Position numbers and translations under genes: made by a program. Positions 24,720-32,511 of a stretch of 36,971 nucleotides of DNA are shown here, piece after piece; position 1 is the first letter of the stretch, and each line of letters opens with the position of its first letter. Below the pieces are notes generated by a model. The model saw only the letters and a program-made list of their open reading frames with translations, searched no databases and was not told the origin of the DNA. Source of the stretch: Peptococcaceae bacterium (GTDB taxonomy: Bacteria > Bacillota > DSM-12270 > Thermacetogeniales > Thermacetogeniaceae); contig JAHFCR010000028.1 of NCBI GenBank assembly GCA_023249405.1, positions 1 through 36,971 on the forward strand, read 5' to 3'.

Positions 24720-25790
24720 GTGTCTACATCAGAACTGGTCAATATTGACCGGAAAAAAAACGTTGTCTGGGTGCTATTAGTGGTGCTGGTGGTTGCCGCC
24801 CTGCTGATTTTCGGGCACTTATACGTTGCTCAGCGACAACTCGCTGCGCAGCGTGACAGCCTGACTGCCACCGGAACCGTGGAAGCCACCACCGTCAATG
24901 CCTCCTTCAAAGTGGCCGGTCAGATCGCCGCCCTGCTGGTCGGTGAGGGCGACCGGGTGGAGTCGGGGCAGGAGATCGCCAGCCTGGATGCCTCCGATAT
25001 CGGCGCCAAGCTGGTACAGGCCCAGGGAGCGGCCAGCGCCGCCGCGGCTCTTACTAAAAAGGCCAGCTCGGCGATACCCATGACCAGCGATCAGGTGAAT
25101 GCGGCCATCGATCAGGCCAGGGCCACCGTCTCCAAGGCGCAGGCCGGCCTGGACGACGCCAAGCAGAAGTACGATCGGGCCAAGTCGCTGCATGACGCCG
25201 GAGCAGCTTCCAACAGCGATCTGGACCAGGCCACCAACAACTACAACGCCTCCCTGAGCGAACTCAAAGCCGCGCAAGGGCTCCTCGATCAGGCCCTGGC
25301 CGCTCAACCGCAGGTCGATGTGGCACAGGCCGATTATCAGGCCGCCATCGGCCAGAGCGATCAGGCCAAGGGGGCGGTGCAGGAGGCCCAGTCGGCCCTG
25401 GATGACACCCACCTGAAGGCGCCCATGGCCGGTTTTGTCACCCAGAAATACCTGGAGCAGGGAGAGATGGCCAACGCCCTGACCCCGATCTACGAGATCA
25501 CCGATCTTCAGCACACCTACGTGAAAATATATCTCAACGAGCAAAAGATCGGCCGGGTGCGCCTCGGCCAGGAAGCCGATGTCTCCGTGGACAGCTACCC
25601 GGGCAAGGTATTCAAGGGGAAGGTGGTGCTGGTCAACGACGCCGGGGAATTCGCGGTGCGCAAGGCCCTCAACGACCAGTACGATCACGATCTTCGCTAC
25701 TACGAAGTCAAGGTGGATCTCCCCAACCCGGACCTGCTGCTGAAAACCGGCATGACTGCGCGGGTGCATATCCTGGAGGGGGCGCTCTAA
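24720..25790 (+). CDS. HlyD-type periplasmic adaptor of an ABC exporter
   Basis: 356 residues. One N-terminal helix (about 16-34: VVWVLLVVLVVAALLIFGHLY) precedes a lipoyl half (VNASFKVAGQIAALLVGEGDRVESGQEIASLD), a coiled-coil hairpin (about 85-225, with SLHDAGAASNSDLDQATNNY at its tip) and a second lipoyl/beta-barrel part (LKAPMAGFVTQKYLEQGEM, then RLGQEADVSVDSYPGKVFKG). This is the YbhG/YhiI type that works with ABC-2 transporters. GTG 24720 has GAGAGG upstream. The ABC ATPase gene begins 3 bases after its stop. Confidence 0.9.
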   Translation: MSTSELVNIDRKKNVVWVLLVVLVVAALLIFGHLYVAQRQLAAQRDSLTATGTVEATTVNASFKVAGQIAALLVGEGDRVESGQEIASLDASDIGAKLVQAQGAASAAAALTKKASSAIPMTSDQVNAAIDQARATVSKAQAGLDDAKQKYDRAKSLHDAGAASNSDLDQATNNYNASLSELKAAQGLLDQALAAQPQVDVAQADYQAAIGQSDQAKGAVQEAQSALDDTHLKAPMAGFVTQKYLEQGEMANALTPIYEITDLQHTYVKIYLNEQKIGRVRLGQEADVSVDSYPGKVFKGKVVLVNDAGEFAVRKALNDQYDHDLRYYEVKVDLPNPDLLLKTGMTARVHILEGAL

Positions 25791-25793
25791 TCG

Positions 25794-26510
25794 ATGGAAG
25801 CCGTAATCAAAGTGAGCAGGCTGATTCAGGCAAAGGGCCGGCGACTGGTCCTTAATGGAATAGATTTTCAGGTGATGCCAGGAGAATGCTTCGGTGTCTT
25901 TGGCACCAGGGGCGCCGGCAAAACATCCCTGCTGCATATCCTGGCCGGAATCGACGGTTTTCGGTCCGGCGAGGTGACAGTGCTCGGCTGCAACGTCCGT
26001 AATAACGAGGGCTTTAAAGCCAGCCTGGGACTGGTCACTCAGGCCCGCAGCCTGTTCCTGGACCTGACCGCCCATGAAAACCTGGACTTTTTTGCCGCCC
26101 TGAAGAATGCCCCCCGGTCGAGGATCGATCCGGTGAGCAGGAGCCTGGCGCTGGAGGAATATCTCGATGCGCCGGCGGGGTCTCTGGATGCCGGTCTCTT
26201 TCAACGCCTCTCCCTGGCCTGCGCCCTGCTCAATGCCCCCCGAGTGTTGATCGCCGACGAGTTGATCAAAGATATCGACCTGAATTCGCGTCAAATTCTG
26301 CTCAATGCGCTGGGCAATTTTCTCTCCGGAGGCGGCTCCTGTGTCTGGGGCTTCAGCGATATCGGCTCCTGCCATCACATGAACAGGGTCGGCTGGTTGG
26401 AAGAGGGCCTGCTGAACGCTCTCTCGCCGGAGCAGGCAGCTCACGAATGGGAGCACCGGCTGCTCCAGGTTGAAACCACCGGAAGCGGGCGTGATGAAGA
26501 CCATGCTTAG
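25794..26510 (+). CDS. ABC transporter ATPase with degenerate signature and H-loop
   Basis: 238 residues. Walker A is FGVFGTRGAGKTSLLHILAG (about 35-52), the Q-loop is GLVTQARSLF (Gln 83) and Walker B is RVLIADELIKDID with its Glu kept. The signature, normally LSGGxxQR, reads SLDAGLFQRL (about 130-139), and the H-loop His is replaced (WGFSDIG, Asp about 189). Such changes often mark a weakly hydrolysing site. No second ATPase is present, so a homodimer would carry two degenerate sites. It belongs with the two ABC-2 permeases that overlap in sequence downstream. Confidence 0.88.
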   Translation: MEAVIKVSRLIQAKGRRLVLNGIDFQVMPGECFGVFGTRGAGKTSLLHILAGIDGFRSGEVTVLGCNVRNNEGFKASLGLVTQARSLFLDLTAHENLDFFAALKNAPRSRIDPVSRSLALEEYLDAPAGSLDAGLFQRLSLACALLNAPRVLIADELIKDIDLNSRQILLNALGNFLSGGGSCVWGFSDIGSCHHMNRVGWLEEGLLNALSPEQAAHEWEHRLLQVETTGSGRDEDHA

Positions 26511-27669
26511 GCGATATCTGGCAATCATGCGCCACGAGGTCTTGACGCTATGGCACGACACGGGGCTGCGCCATATCATGCTGTGGGCCTCCCTGCTGGG
26601 GCTCTGCCTGTTTCTGCTCGTGTACAGAGCCCAGACAATCACGGCCATCCCCACCGCTGTCCTGGATCTGGACCACAGCAGCACCAGCAGGCAACTGGTC
26701 GAACAGATCGCCAATACCGAAAACCTGGATCTGGCCGCCAGCGTCAACAGTTTCGATGATCTGAAGTCCCTGATCAATGCCGGACGGGTGATCGCCGGAG
26801 TGGTCATCCCCGAAAATTATGGCCGCGACCTCTCTCTGGGGCACCAGACCCGCATCCTGGCCATCATCGACGCCAGCAACATGATCTACGCCACCAACGC
26901 CAGCAGCGCCTTCCTTACCATATCCCGGACGATCAGCGCCCAGGCCGGGATCAGCACCCTGGTAGCCAGCGGCGTGCAGTTCAATGACGCCCAGGATGCC
27001 TATCAGACCGTGGATTTCCAGGAGGAGCCCTGGTTCAACCCGGCTCTGAACTATGCCTATTTTCTGGTATTGGCCCTGGCGCTCAATATGTGGCAGCAGT
27101 GCTGCACCCTGGCCGCCTGCATGACAGTAGCCGGTGAGACCGGCAGGAACAGTTGGCTGCAGATCAGGGCCACCGGCATCTCCCGGTGGAGCTTCTTTTC
27201 AGGCAAGGCCCTGGTCCAGCTGGCGGCCTTCTTCCTGATGGCCCTGCCGGTCTTCCTGCTGAACTTTCTGGTCTCTAAAAGCCCACTGCAGTGCGGCTTT
27301 CCGGTCATGCTCCTGTTCACGCTGACCTTTGCCCTGGCCCTGCAAGCCCTGGGCACCATGATGTCCAGCCTGGCCCGCAATCCGGTGGATGCCTCCCGGC
27401 TCGGCATGATCATCGCCCTGCCTTCCTTCGTACTGTCCGGTTATACCTGGCCGATCGAGGCGATGCCCCACTGGCTGCAGTCCGTGGTCTGGGTGCTGCC
27501 CCAGACCTGGTTCTTCCAGGGATTCAACTACCTGGCCTTCAAGAACCCGGGGTGGGGCTTCATCTCCCGCTACTTCCTGGCGCTGCTGATCATCGCCGGC
27601 ATCTGTTACGGAGTGGCCGCCATCGCCGTCTCGCAGGGTAATCATGGAGCAAGGGGGGCGGAATCATGA
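26494..27669 (+). CDS. ABC-2 type permease, first subunit
   Basis: About 391 residues with the ABC-2 (YhhJ/YbhR-like) layout. One N-terminal helix (HIMLWASLLGLCLFLLVY) is followed by a large extracytoplasmic domain (TAIPTAVLDLDHSSTSRQLV, then GRVIAGVVIPENYGRDL) and a cluster of five or six C-terminal helices. The conserved LPSFVLSGYTWPIEAMPHWL segment lies near the end. ATG 26494 is preferred; GTG 26491 directly precedes it, and an in-frame ATG at 26470 lacks a good ribosome binding site. It overlaps the ATPase gene by 17 bases and the second permease gene by 4. Confidence 0.9.
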   Translation: MKTMLRRYLAIMRHEVLTLWHDTGLRHIMLWASLLGLCLFLLVYRAQTITAIPTAVLDLDHSSTSRQLVEQIANTENLDLAASVNSFDDLKSLINAGRVIAGVVIPENYGRDLSLGHQTRILAIIDASNMIYATNASSAFLTISRTISAQAGISTLVASGVQFNDAQDAYQTVDFQEEPWFNPALNYAYFLVLALALNMWQQCCTLAACMTVAGETGRNSWLQIRATGISRWSFFSGKALVQLAAFFLMALPVFLLNFLVSKSPLQCGFPVMLLFTLTFALALQALGTMMSSLARNPVDASRLGMIIALPSFVLSGYTWPIEAMPHWLQSVVWVLPQTWFFQGFNYLAFKNPGWGFISRYFLALLIIAGICYGVAAIAVSQGNHGARGAES

Positions 27670-28877
27670 GGCAGATCTGGACCATCGCCAGCTATGAGGT
27701 GCTGCATATCTTCAAGGATAAGATCCTGACCCTGATGGTCTTCTTCGTTCCCATCCTGTATGCCCTGCTCTTTGGAACGGTCTACGCCTCCGGCATCCTC
27801 ACCAGCATCCCGCTGGGCATCGCCGACCTCGACCACTCCGGACTCAGCCGCGAGGTGGCCGAGCTATTTACAAACAGCCAGTATTTCCAGGTAGTTCCCG
27901 GGGTCACCACCTATCCGGAATTGCAGACGGCGATGAAAACCGGGGTGGTTCGGGCCGGAATAGTCATTCCGGCCGATTTTGAAAAAAAGGTCTCTGAGCA
28001 CCAGTTGTCCAAAGCCCTGCTGATCTATGACAGTTCCAACCTGATCTGGGGATACAATATCCGGAGGTATGCCCGGACGCTGACCAATCAGTTCTACATG
28101 ACCCACGCCGCCGCCTACCTGTCCGGATTGGGCTTTGCCGGCAAGAATATCAACAACATCCTGGATACGGTCTCGTTGAACACGGAGATCTGGTACAACC
28201 CATCCTTCAGCTACTGCATCTTCCTGCTCACCGGACTGCTGCTGATGATCATCCACCAGATCGGCCTGATGGGAGTCAGCCTCACGGTCACCAGGGAGAA
28301 GGAACGCCACTGCTGGCTCCACTATCTCAGTTCTGCGATCCCGGCCTGGAAGATCTTCATCGGCAAGGGACTGCCTTATTTTCTGGTCACTTTCTTCAAC
28401 TATGCCCTGCTCCTCTGGTTCGCAATCACTTTCCTAAACCTCAAGATCGAGGGCTCGCTAGGGCTGATCATGCTGCTCGGCCTGCTGTTCGACCTGATCA
28501 TCACTGCCGCCGGATTTGCCATCTCCGCTTATGCTCAGAGCTCTCTGACCGTGACCAGGTTCCTGCTGTTGATTTCGGTGCCGATCTTCCTCAGCTCCGG
28601 CTTCACCTGGCCTGCCGCCTACATTCCGCCCCTGCTCAACGGACTGGTGCGCCTGTTGCCATACCCCTGGATAGCAGAAGGCTTTCGCCAGATTGCCCTG
28701 AAATCGTTGGGCGCTGCGGAGATCGCCCCCAGCCTGATAGCGCTGGTGATCATGGCCACCCTGTGGGTAACTCTGGCCGTGTCGATCGCCAAGCGGCGCC
28801 AGTCCGCCGCTATCTCCCGCAACCAGCCGGCGACAGGCTCTTGGCATGCCGGCCAGAAGGCGCCGGTCAGCGGGTAA
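27666..28877 (+). CDS. ABC-2 type permease, second subunit
   Basis: 403 residues and the same architecture as the preceding permease: N-terminal helix (ILTLMVFFVPILYALLFGTV), periplasmic domain with SIPLGIADLDHSGLSREVAE and GVVRAGIVIPADFEKKV, then C-terminal helices with LSSGFTWPAAYIPPLLNGL. ATGA overlap with the upstream gene points to translational coupling. The two permeases likely form the heterodimeric channel of a YbhFSR-like exporter linked to the HlyD adaptor. Substrate unknown; related systems export drugs. Confidence 0.9.
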   Translation: MRQIWTIASYEVLHIFKDKILTLMVFFVPILYALLFGTVYASGILTSIPLGIADLDHSGLSREVAELFTNSQYFQVVPGVTTYPELQTAMKTGVVRAGIVIPADFEKKVSEHQLSKALLIYDSSNLIWGYNIRRYARTLTNQFYMTHAAAYLSGLGFAGKNINNILDTVSLNTEIWYNPSFSYCIFLLTGLLLMIIHQIGLMGVSLTVTREKERHCWLHYLSSAIPAWKIFIGKGLPYFLVTFFNYALLLWFAITFLNLKIEGSLGLIMLLGLLFDLIITAAGFAISAYAQSSLTVTRFLLLISVPIFLSSGFTWPAAYIPPLLNGLVRLLPYPWIAEGFRQIALKSLGAAEIAPSLIALVIMATLWVTLAVSIAKRRQSAAISRNQPATGSWHAGQKAPVSG

Positions 28878-28879
28878 AA

Positions 28880-28917
28880 AAATGGCGCCTTGGCAGCATG
28901 CTGCCAAGGCGCCATTT
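28880..28917 (+). terminator. 38-bp perfect palindrome terminating efflux operon 2
   Basis: A perfect palindrome centred at 28898/28899: AAATGGCGCCTTGGCAGC and its exact complement around a central AT pair, so it can form a very long hairpin. It begins 2 bases after the permease stop codon. It is flanked by an A run on the left, and TTT on the right before GCAAC. It could terminate both convergent transcripts (this operon and ahbB). The U tract is short on the + strand and longer on the - strand. Confidence 0.7.
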
Positions 28918-28919
28918 GC

Positions 28920-28961
28920 AACTTTATAGTCTCGTACAATTCCATCACATTCTATAAAGTT
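28920..28961. repeat. Inverted repeat AACTTTATAG/CTATAAAGTT
   Basis: Ten-base perfect arms at 28920-28929 and 28952-28961 with a 22-base loop, directly after the 38-bp palindrome and before the ahbB stop. Possibly part of a compound bidirectional terminator or a protein-binding site. Confidence 0.45.
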
Positions 28962-28988
28962 ACGAAGGTCGCTTGTCCGCGGTATAGA

Positions 28989-29465
28989 TCAGTCTTCGAG
29001 AAAGTATTTCATACCGCTCTTTTTCAGTTCGTCCAGGCTGAAGATCAGGCGATAATTTTCTATACCGCCGGCCGTAGACAGCCGGAAGGCAATCTCCTGG
29101 CAATCTTCCCGTTTCCGTCCATGCACCATGGTAAACAGGTTATATGGCCAATTGGGCGGGTATGCCGGGCGCCGGTAGCAATGGGTGACTTCCTGGAAAC
29201 CGGCCATGATCTCGCCCACCTCATCGACCCGGTCCTCCGGAACTTCCCAGACGATCATGGCATTGGCCACGTAGCCCAGGTCCTGATGGCGCACCATCAC
29301 TCCGAGGCGGCGAACGATCCCCCGGTCAAGAAAATCCGCCATCGCCGCCAGCAGCTCCTCCTCGCTCATCTGCAGCTGGGTGGCCATAGCCTGGTAGGGC
29401 CGGCTGACCAGAGGAACGCCCTCCTGCAGGACCCGCACGATCTCCCTATCTCTCTCACTGAGCAC
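28989..29465 (-). CDS. ahbB: AhbB-like siroheme decarboxylase (Lrp/AsnC-like)
   Basis: 158 residues from GTG 29465, which has GGAGGGG 6 bases upstream; the frame is open 14 codons further without a good site. The N-terminus is an AsnC-like helix-turn-helix (LSERDREIVRVLQEGVPLVSRPYQAMATQL). The core has HCYRRPAYPPNWPYNLFTMV, the hallmark of siroheme decarboxylase subunits AhbA/AhbB, with the His/Arg/Tyr residues implicated in removing the C12 and C18 acetate carboxyls. It makes 12,18-didecarboxysiroheme in the alternative heme (or heme d1) route. The AhbA partner is not in the window; it follows the ahbC-like gene in the same direction. Confidence 0.82.
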   Translation of the reverse strand: MLSERDREIVRVLQEGVPLVSRPYQAMATQLQMSEEELLAAMADFLDRGIVRRLGVMVRHQDLGYVANAMIVWEVPEDRVDEVGEIMAGFQEVTHCYRRPAYPPNWPYNLFTMVHGRKREDCQEIAFRLSTAGGIENYRLIFSLDELKKSGMKYFLED

Positions 29466-29590
29466 TTTGAACCCCTCCGCCCCAGATGCCGTCGTTAGCC
29501 CCATCAATTACCGCACCGGCATAAATATCTTCACAGCAAATTTTTTAGACTTGATTTTCTGCCTGTCAGGCTACACTGCTAGTTTTTGTT

Positions 29591-30793
29591 TTATCTGACC
29601 TCTGACTTCTGGCATCCGGCCTCCGGTCCGATCTCCTCATCGGTCAGGTAGCAGGCCGGGTCCTCGGCCCAGAAATCACCATAGACCGCCTCAGCCCGGC
29701 TGCGGAAATTGCCGTTGCAGAGATCCAACCAGCGGCATCGGGCGCAGCGCCCCTTCAGCAAGGGTTGCCTGTTTTGGAGCCCGGCCTGCAACGGCTGGCT
29801 GGAATCGGTCCAGATATCGCCAAACCTGCGCTCCCGCACGTTGCCAAAGCTGTGGTTAAGGGTGAACTGGTCCGGATGTACATTGCCTTCCCAGTCCACT
29901 GCGGCGATGGCGATCCCGGAGCGGTTGCCCCGGTTCATCCTCAGCAGTTCATAGACCCGCCGGGCGCCTTCCGGGTCGCGGTCAAGCTGTTTCAGATAGA
30001 GGTAGACACCATCGGCATGGTTGTCCACCGTGAGAATCTCCCTGGCGATCCCCCGGCGATGAAAATCCAGGGTGCGCTCCATGATCAGATCGATGGCCTG
30101 GCGGGATTGTTGGTGGGTGAGGTCCTCATCCAGCATCGCCCTGCCCCGGCCGCTGTAAGCCAGGTGGTAGAAGCAGGCCCGGGGAATGTTCTCCTGCTCC
30201 AATAGATCGAAGATGGCTGGGAGTTGATCGTAGTTGCAGCGGCTGATGGTAAAGCGCAGGCCAACCCGCACACCGGCCTCCAGGCAATAGCGGATTCCCG
30301 CCAGCGCTGCCTCAAAAGCCCCAGCCTGGCCGCGAAAGCGGTCGTTGACCGGGCCGGCGCCGTCCAGGCTGACACCCACGTAGCCAACTCCTATGGAATG
30401 AAAGCGGTGCGCTACCTCGGGGGTGATCAGAGTGCCATTGGTGGAGATTGTTGACCGGAGCCCTAGACCGGCAGCATAGCCGGCCAGTTCAAAGAAATCC
30501 GGGCGCATCAGCGGTTCACCGCCGGAGAACAGGATCACCGGCACCTGGAAAGCGGCCAGATCGTCGATCAGCCTTTTCCCCTCGTCAGTATCCAGTTCCC
30601 GGGCATGCCGGCCCTGGCCGGCGCTGGCATAGCAGTGCACGCAGCGCAGGTTGCAAACTCTGGTGGAGTTCCAGACCACCACCGGTCCGCGGCCGGCCAC
30701 CGTCCCGTGCCGCTGCTCCCCCGCAGTCCGGCTGTAGCGCAGGGAGTCGCCATAATTCTCCGTTTCACAGAGCAGCTTGCTGATACTGATCAC
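29591..30793 (-). CDS. ahbC: AhbC/NirJ-type radical SAM heme-biosynthesis enzyme
   Basis: About 400 residues. The start MISISKLLCETENYGDSLRY (GTG 30793, GAGG about 10 bases upstream) and GRGPVVVWNSTRVCNLRCVHCYAS hold the Cx3Cx2C radical SAM cluster. FSGGEPLMRPD is the SAM-binding GEP motif. A SPASM-like C-terminal cluster set (KGRCARCRWLDLCNGNFRSR, then DPACYL) binds an auxiliary [4Fe-4S]. AhbC removes acetate side chains of didecarboxysiroheme to give Fe-coproporphyrin III; NirJ acts in heme d1 synthesis. Being next to the AhbB-like gene supports a tetrapyrrole role. The precise choice between AhbC and NirJ1 type is not certain. Confidence 0.82.
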   Translation of the reverse strand: MISISKLLCETENYGDSLRYSRTAGEQRHGTVAGRGPVVVWNSTRVCNLRCVHCYASAGQGRHARELDTDEGKRLIDDLAAFQVPVILFSGGEPLMRPDFFELAGYAAGLGLRSTISTNGTLITPEVAHRFHSIGVGYVGVSLDGAGPVNDRFRGQAGAFEAALAGIRYCLEAGVRVGLRFTISRCNYDQLPAIFDLLEQENIPRACFYHLAYSGRGRAMLDEDLTHQQSRQAIDLIMERTLDFHRRGIAREILTVDNHADGVYLYLKQLDRDPEGARRVYELLRMNRGNRSGIAIAAVDWEGNVHPDQFTLNHSFGNVRERRFGDIWTDSSQPLQAGLQNRQPLLKGRCARCRWLDLCNGNFRSRAEAVYGDFWAEDPACYLTDEEIGPEAGCQKSEVR

Positions 30794-30818
30794 GAGCATC
30801 GTCCTCAACTAAATGGTA

Positions 30819-30855
30819 CGACAGACCCGACCATCCGATTTCGTCGGGCCTGTCG
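30819..30855 (-). repeat. Hairpin between eam and the ahbC-like gene
   Basis: CGACAGACCCGAC (30819-30831) pairs with GTCGGGCCTGTCG (30843-30855), a 13-bp stem with one mismatch and an 11-base loop. There is no U tract on the - strand, so it may be a processing or attenuation element rather than a full terminator. Confidence 0.45.
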
Positions 30856-30921
30856 GTCAGTTCTGATCACAGCTACTATTTTAACTGATCCTGCAGACAA
30901 ATGCGATACGCGTCAGATCTC

Positions 30922-32223
30922 CTATTCCCTGCCGATTGTAGTTCTTATAGGAATTTCCATGGAGATGACCTTGTCTTCCCAGGTGCGCAGGAGCAGCCGG
31001 TTGCCGCTTCTGCCGATCAGGTAATTAGGAGCTATGGGCACCTTGCCATAGCCGCCGGAGGCGTTGATGATGTAGCTGGGCACCGCCAGACCGGAGGTGA
31101 AACCCCGGAGGTGTTCCATGATCTCCAGCCCATCATCGACCGGCGTGATAAAATGGCTGGTCCCCCTGACATTTTTGGCATGGAACATGTAGTAGGGCCG
31201 CACCCGGAGCTTTAACAACTCCTGATTGAGTTTTTTCATGACGTGAGGGTTGTTGTTGACGCCGCGCAGCAACACCGACTGGTTGCCCAGCACTGCTCCC
31301 GCCTTTACCAACATGCTGCAGGCCCGCTTGGCCTCGGGGGTGATCTCCAGGGGATGGTTGAACTGCGTGTTGATGTACAGGGGCGGATATTTTTCCAGCA
31401 CTGCGCATAATTCCGGGGTGATCCGCTGGGGCAGGGTGACCGGCGCCCGGGTCCCCAGACGTTTGATCTCCACGTGCGGAATCCTGTGCAACTCCTGCAG
31501 CAGCCAGTCCAAGGCCTGGTCATCCAACAGCAGGGCATCTCCGCCGGTGATCAGCACGTCCCTGATCTCCCTGTTGCTGCGCACATAATCCAGGGCCCTA
31601 GACAGTTGGGGATACGGCAGGTGCTGATCCGCCAGTCCGATGTTGCGGCGTCGCTGGCAATGACGGCAGAACATGGCGCACTGGTTGGTCACGTTGATGA
31701 TCAGCCGGTCCGGATAGCGCCTGGTCACGCCCGGCACCGGAGAGGTCCACTGTTCATCCATGGGGTCGTCCGAGCCCGACTGGTCGGTCACCTCTTCCAG
31801 CGAGGGTACCGCCTGTTTCCAGATGGCGCCGAGGGGCTGGTCGCACATGATCAGCGCCAGATAGTAGGGGGAGATCGCCCAGCGCAGGTGCCTGCTCACC
31901 TCGGTAAGCTCCTGCCGTAAGAGATCGTTGATCGGCAACAGCGTTGCCAGGGTATCCACGTCCGTAACCCGGTGCCGCAACTGCCAGCGCCAGTTGTTCC
32001 AGTCGGTTTCCCATCCGCCAAGGCAGTCCAGAATTTTTACCTGCGCCTCAGCATATTCCCGGGCCAGGTCAAAACCAGTGTGGATCGCCCTTTTTGCCTT
32101 TAGATACTCCCCGATCCGCTCTTTCAAAGTGGCAGCCCTTTCTAGGGCTACCGTGGACGGATCCAGTTCTTTAATTCCGTTGCACAGTTGCTCTTCATCC
32201 AAATTATAAATTTTGACGGCCAC
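30922..32223 (-). CDS. eam: Glutamate 2,3-aminomutase (KamA-family radical SAM/PLP enzyme)
   Basis: 433 residues from GTG 32223, which has GGAG 8 bases upstream. It is a KamA-family enzyme with the radical SAM motif CAMFCRHC (C182, C186, C189), LITGGDALLL, and the PLP lysine in ASGGYGKVPIAPNY (K394). In lysine 2,3-aminomutase two Asp residues hold the substrate's epsilon-amino group, in YQCDLSLG and FVVDAPGG. Here these positions read FHAKNVRG (Lys 350) and YIINASGG (Asn 387). The same Lys/Asn pair is reported for clostridial glutamate 2,3-aminomutase, where Lys can bind the side-chain carboxylate. The product would be beta-glutamate, a known compatible solute. The leader holds a c-di-AMP riboswitch and a terminator. 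Lysine specificity is the main alternative and looks unlikely. Confidence 0.82.
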   Translation of the reverse strand: MAVKIYNLDEEQLCNGIKELDPSTVALERAATLKERIGEYLKAKRAIHTGFDLAREYAEAQVKILDCLGGWETDWNNWRWQLRHRVTDVDTLATLLPINDLLRQELTEVSRHLRWAISPYYLALIMCDQPLGAIWKQAVPSLEEVTDQSGSDDPMDEQWTSPVPGVTRRYPDRLIINVTNQCAMFCRHCQRRRNIGLADQHLPYPQLSRALDYVRSNREIRDVLITGGDALLLDDQALDWLLQELHRIPHVEIKRLGTRAPVTLPQRITPELCAVLEKYPPLYINTQFNHPLEITPEAKRACSMLVKAGAVLGNQSVLLRGVNNNPHVMKKLNQELLKLRVRPYYMFHAKNVRGTSHFITPVDDGLEIMEHLRGFTSGLAVPSYIINASGGYGKVPIAPNYLIGRSGNRLLLRTWEDKVISMEIPIRTTIGRE

Positions 32224-32286
32224 ATTATCCACTCCTTTGTTTGTTTTTCCAGTGGCGCCTGCCATGATGGCATGATCCGGCCGGGG

Positions 32287-32329
32287 AAAACAAAAATGCT
32301 GCCCGGAACGCAAGGTCGGGGCAACATTT
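32287..32329 (-). terminator. Riboswitch-controlled intrinsic terminator upstream of eam
   Basis: On the - strand: AATGTTGCCCC and GGGCAGCATT stem with a loop of about 13 bases, followed by TTTTTGTTTT. It lies between the c-di-AMP aptamer (32361-32500) and the eam start at 32223, as expected for an expression platform that ends transcription when ligand is bound. Confidence 0.75.
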
Positions 32330-32345
32330 AACCCAAGCCATAAAT

Positions 32346-32361
32346 TAGCCAATATTGGCTA
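32346..32361. repeat. 16-bp palindrome next to the second riboswitch
   Basis: TAGCCAATATTGGCTA is a perfect palindrome immediately 3' of the aptamer on the - strand. It may take part in the switch between aptamer P1 and an antiterminator. A related AATAGCCAAT occurs upstream of the promoter near 32560. Confidence 0.4.
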
Positions 32362-32500
32362 TTCCTTTACACGCCTACGAGGTTAGCTGACGGATTCGGG
32401 TTTAAAGGTAACCCTACACGGAATTATCCCGTGATTCACCCCCAAAGATCGGGTCCCCCGCTTCTGTAAAAGAACTCAGCGTTCTGGTTGAAGAGCTATT
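32361..32500 (-). ncRNA. c-di-AMP riboswitch (ydaO/yuaA family) upstream of eam
   Basis: On the - strand the conserved blocks run GCGGGGGACCC (32451-32461), GGGGGTGAATCAC (32431-32443), AGGGTTACC, and CCGAATCCGTCAGCTAACCT followed by CGTAGGCGT (32371-32399), then AAAGGAAT. This is a clean ydaO-type aptamer without the long insert seen in the copy at 415-705. It lies directly downstream of a strong promoter and upstream of a terminator hairpin. c-di-AMP binding is expected to favour termination and so lower eam expression. Confidence 0.9.
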
Positions 32501-32511
32501 TAATTTCCATA

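Noticed and set aside
24819-26807. 662-codon open frame on the - strand
   Set aside because: It lies antisense to the HlyD, ABC ATPase and permease genes, whose proteins have clear family motifs and linked ribosome binding sites. The antisense product is low-complexity (Gly/Gln/His-rich) and matches no family; it results from high G+C codon bias.
30922-32223. Lysine 2,3-aminomutase (ablA/kamA)
   Set aside because: Both substrate-binding aspartates are replaced by Lys and Asn, the glutamate-type pair, and no ablB-like gene lies next to it.
32224-32500. T-box or lysine riboswitch in front of the aminomutase
   Set aside because: No T-box sequence (TGGNACC-type) or lysine-aptamer blocks are seen; the blocks GGGGGTGAATC and CCGTCAGCTAACC fit the ydaO family instead.
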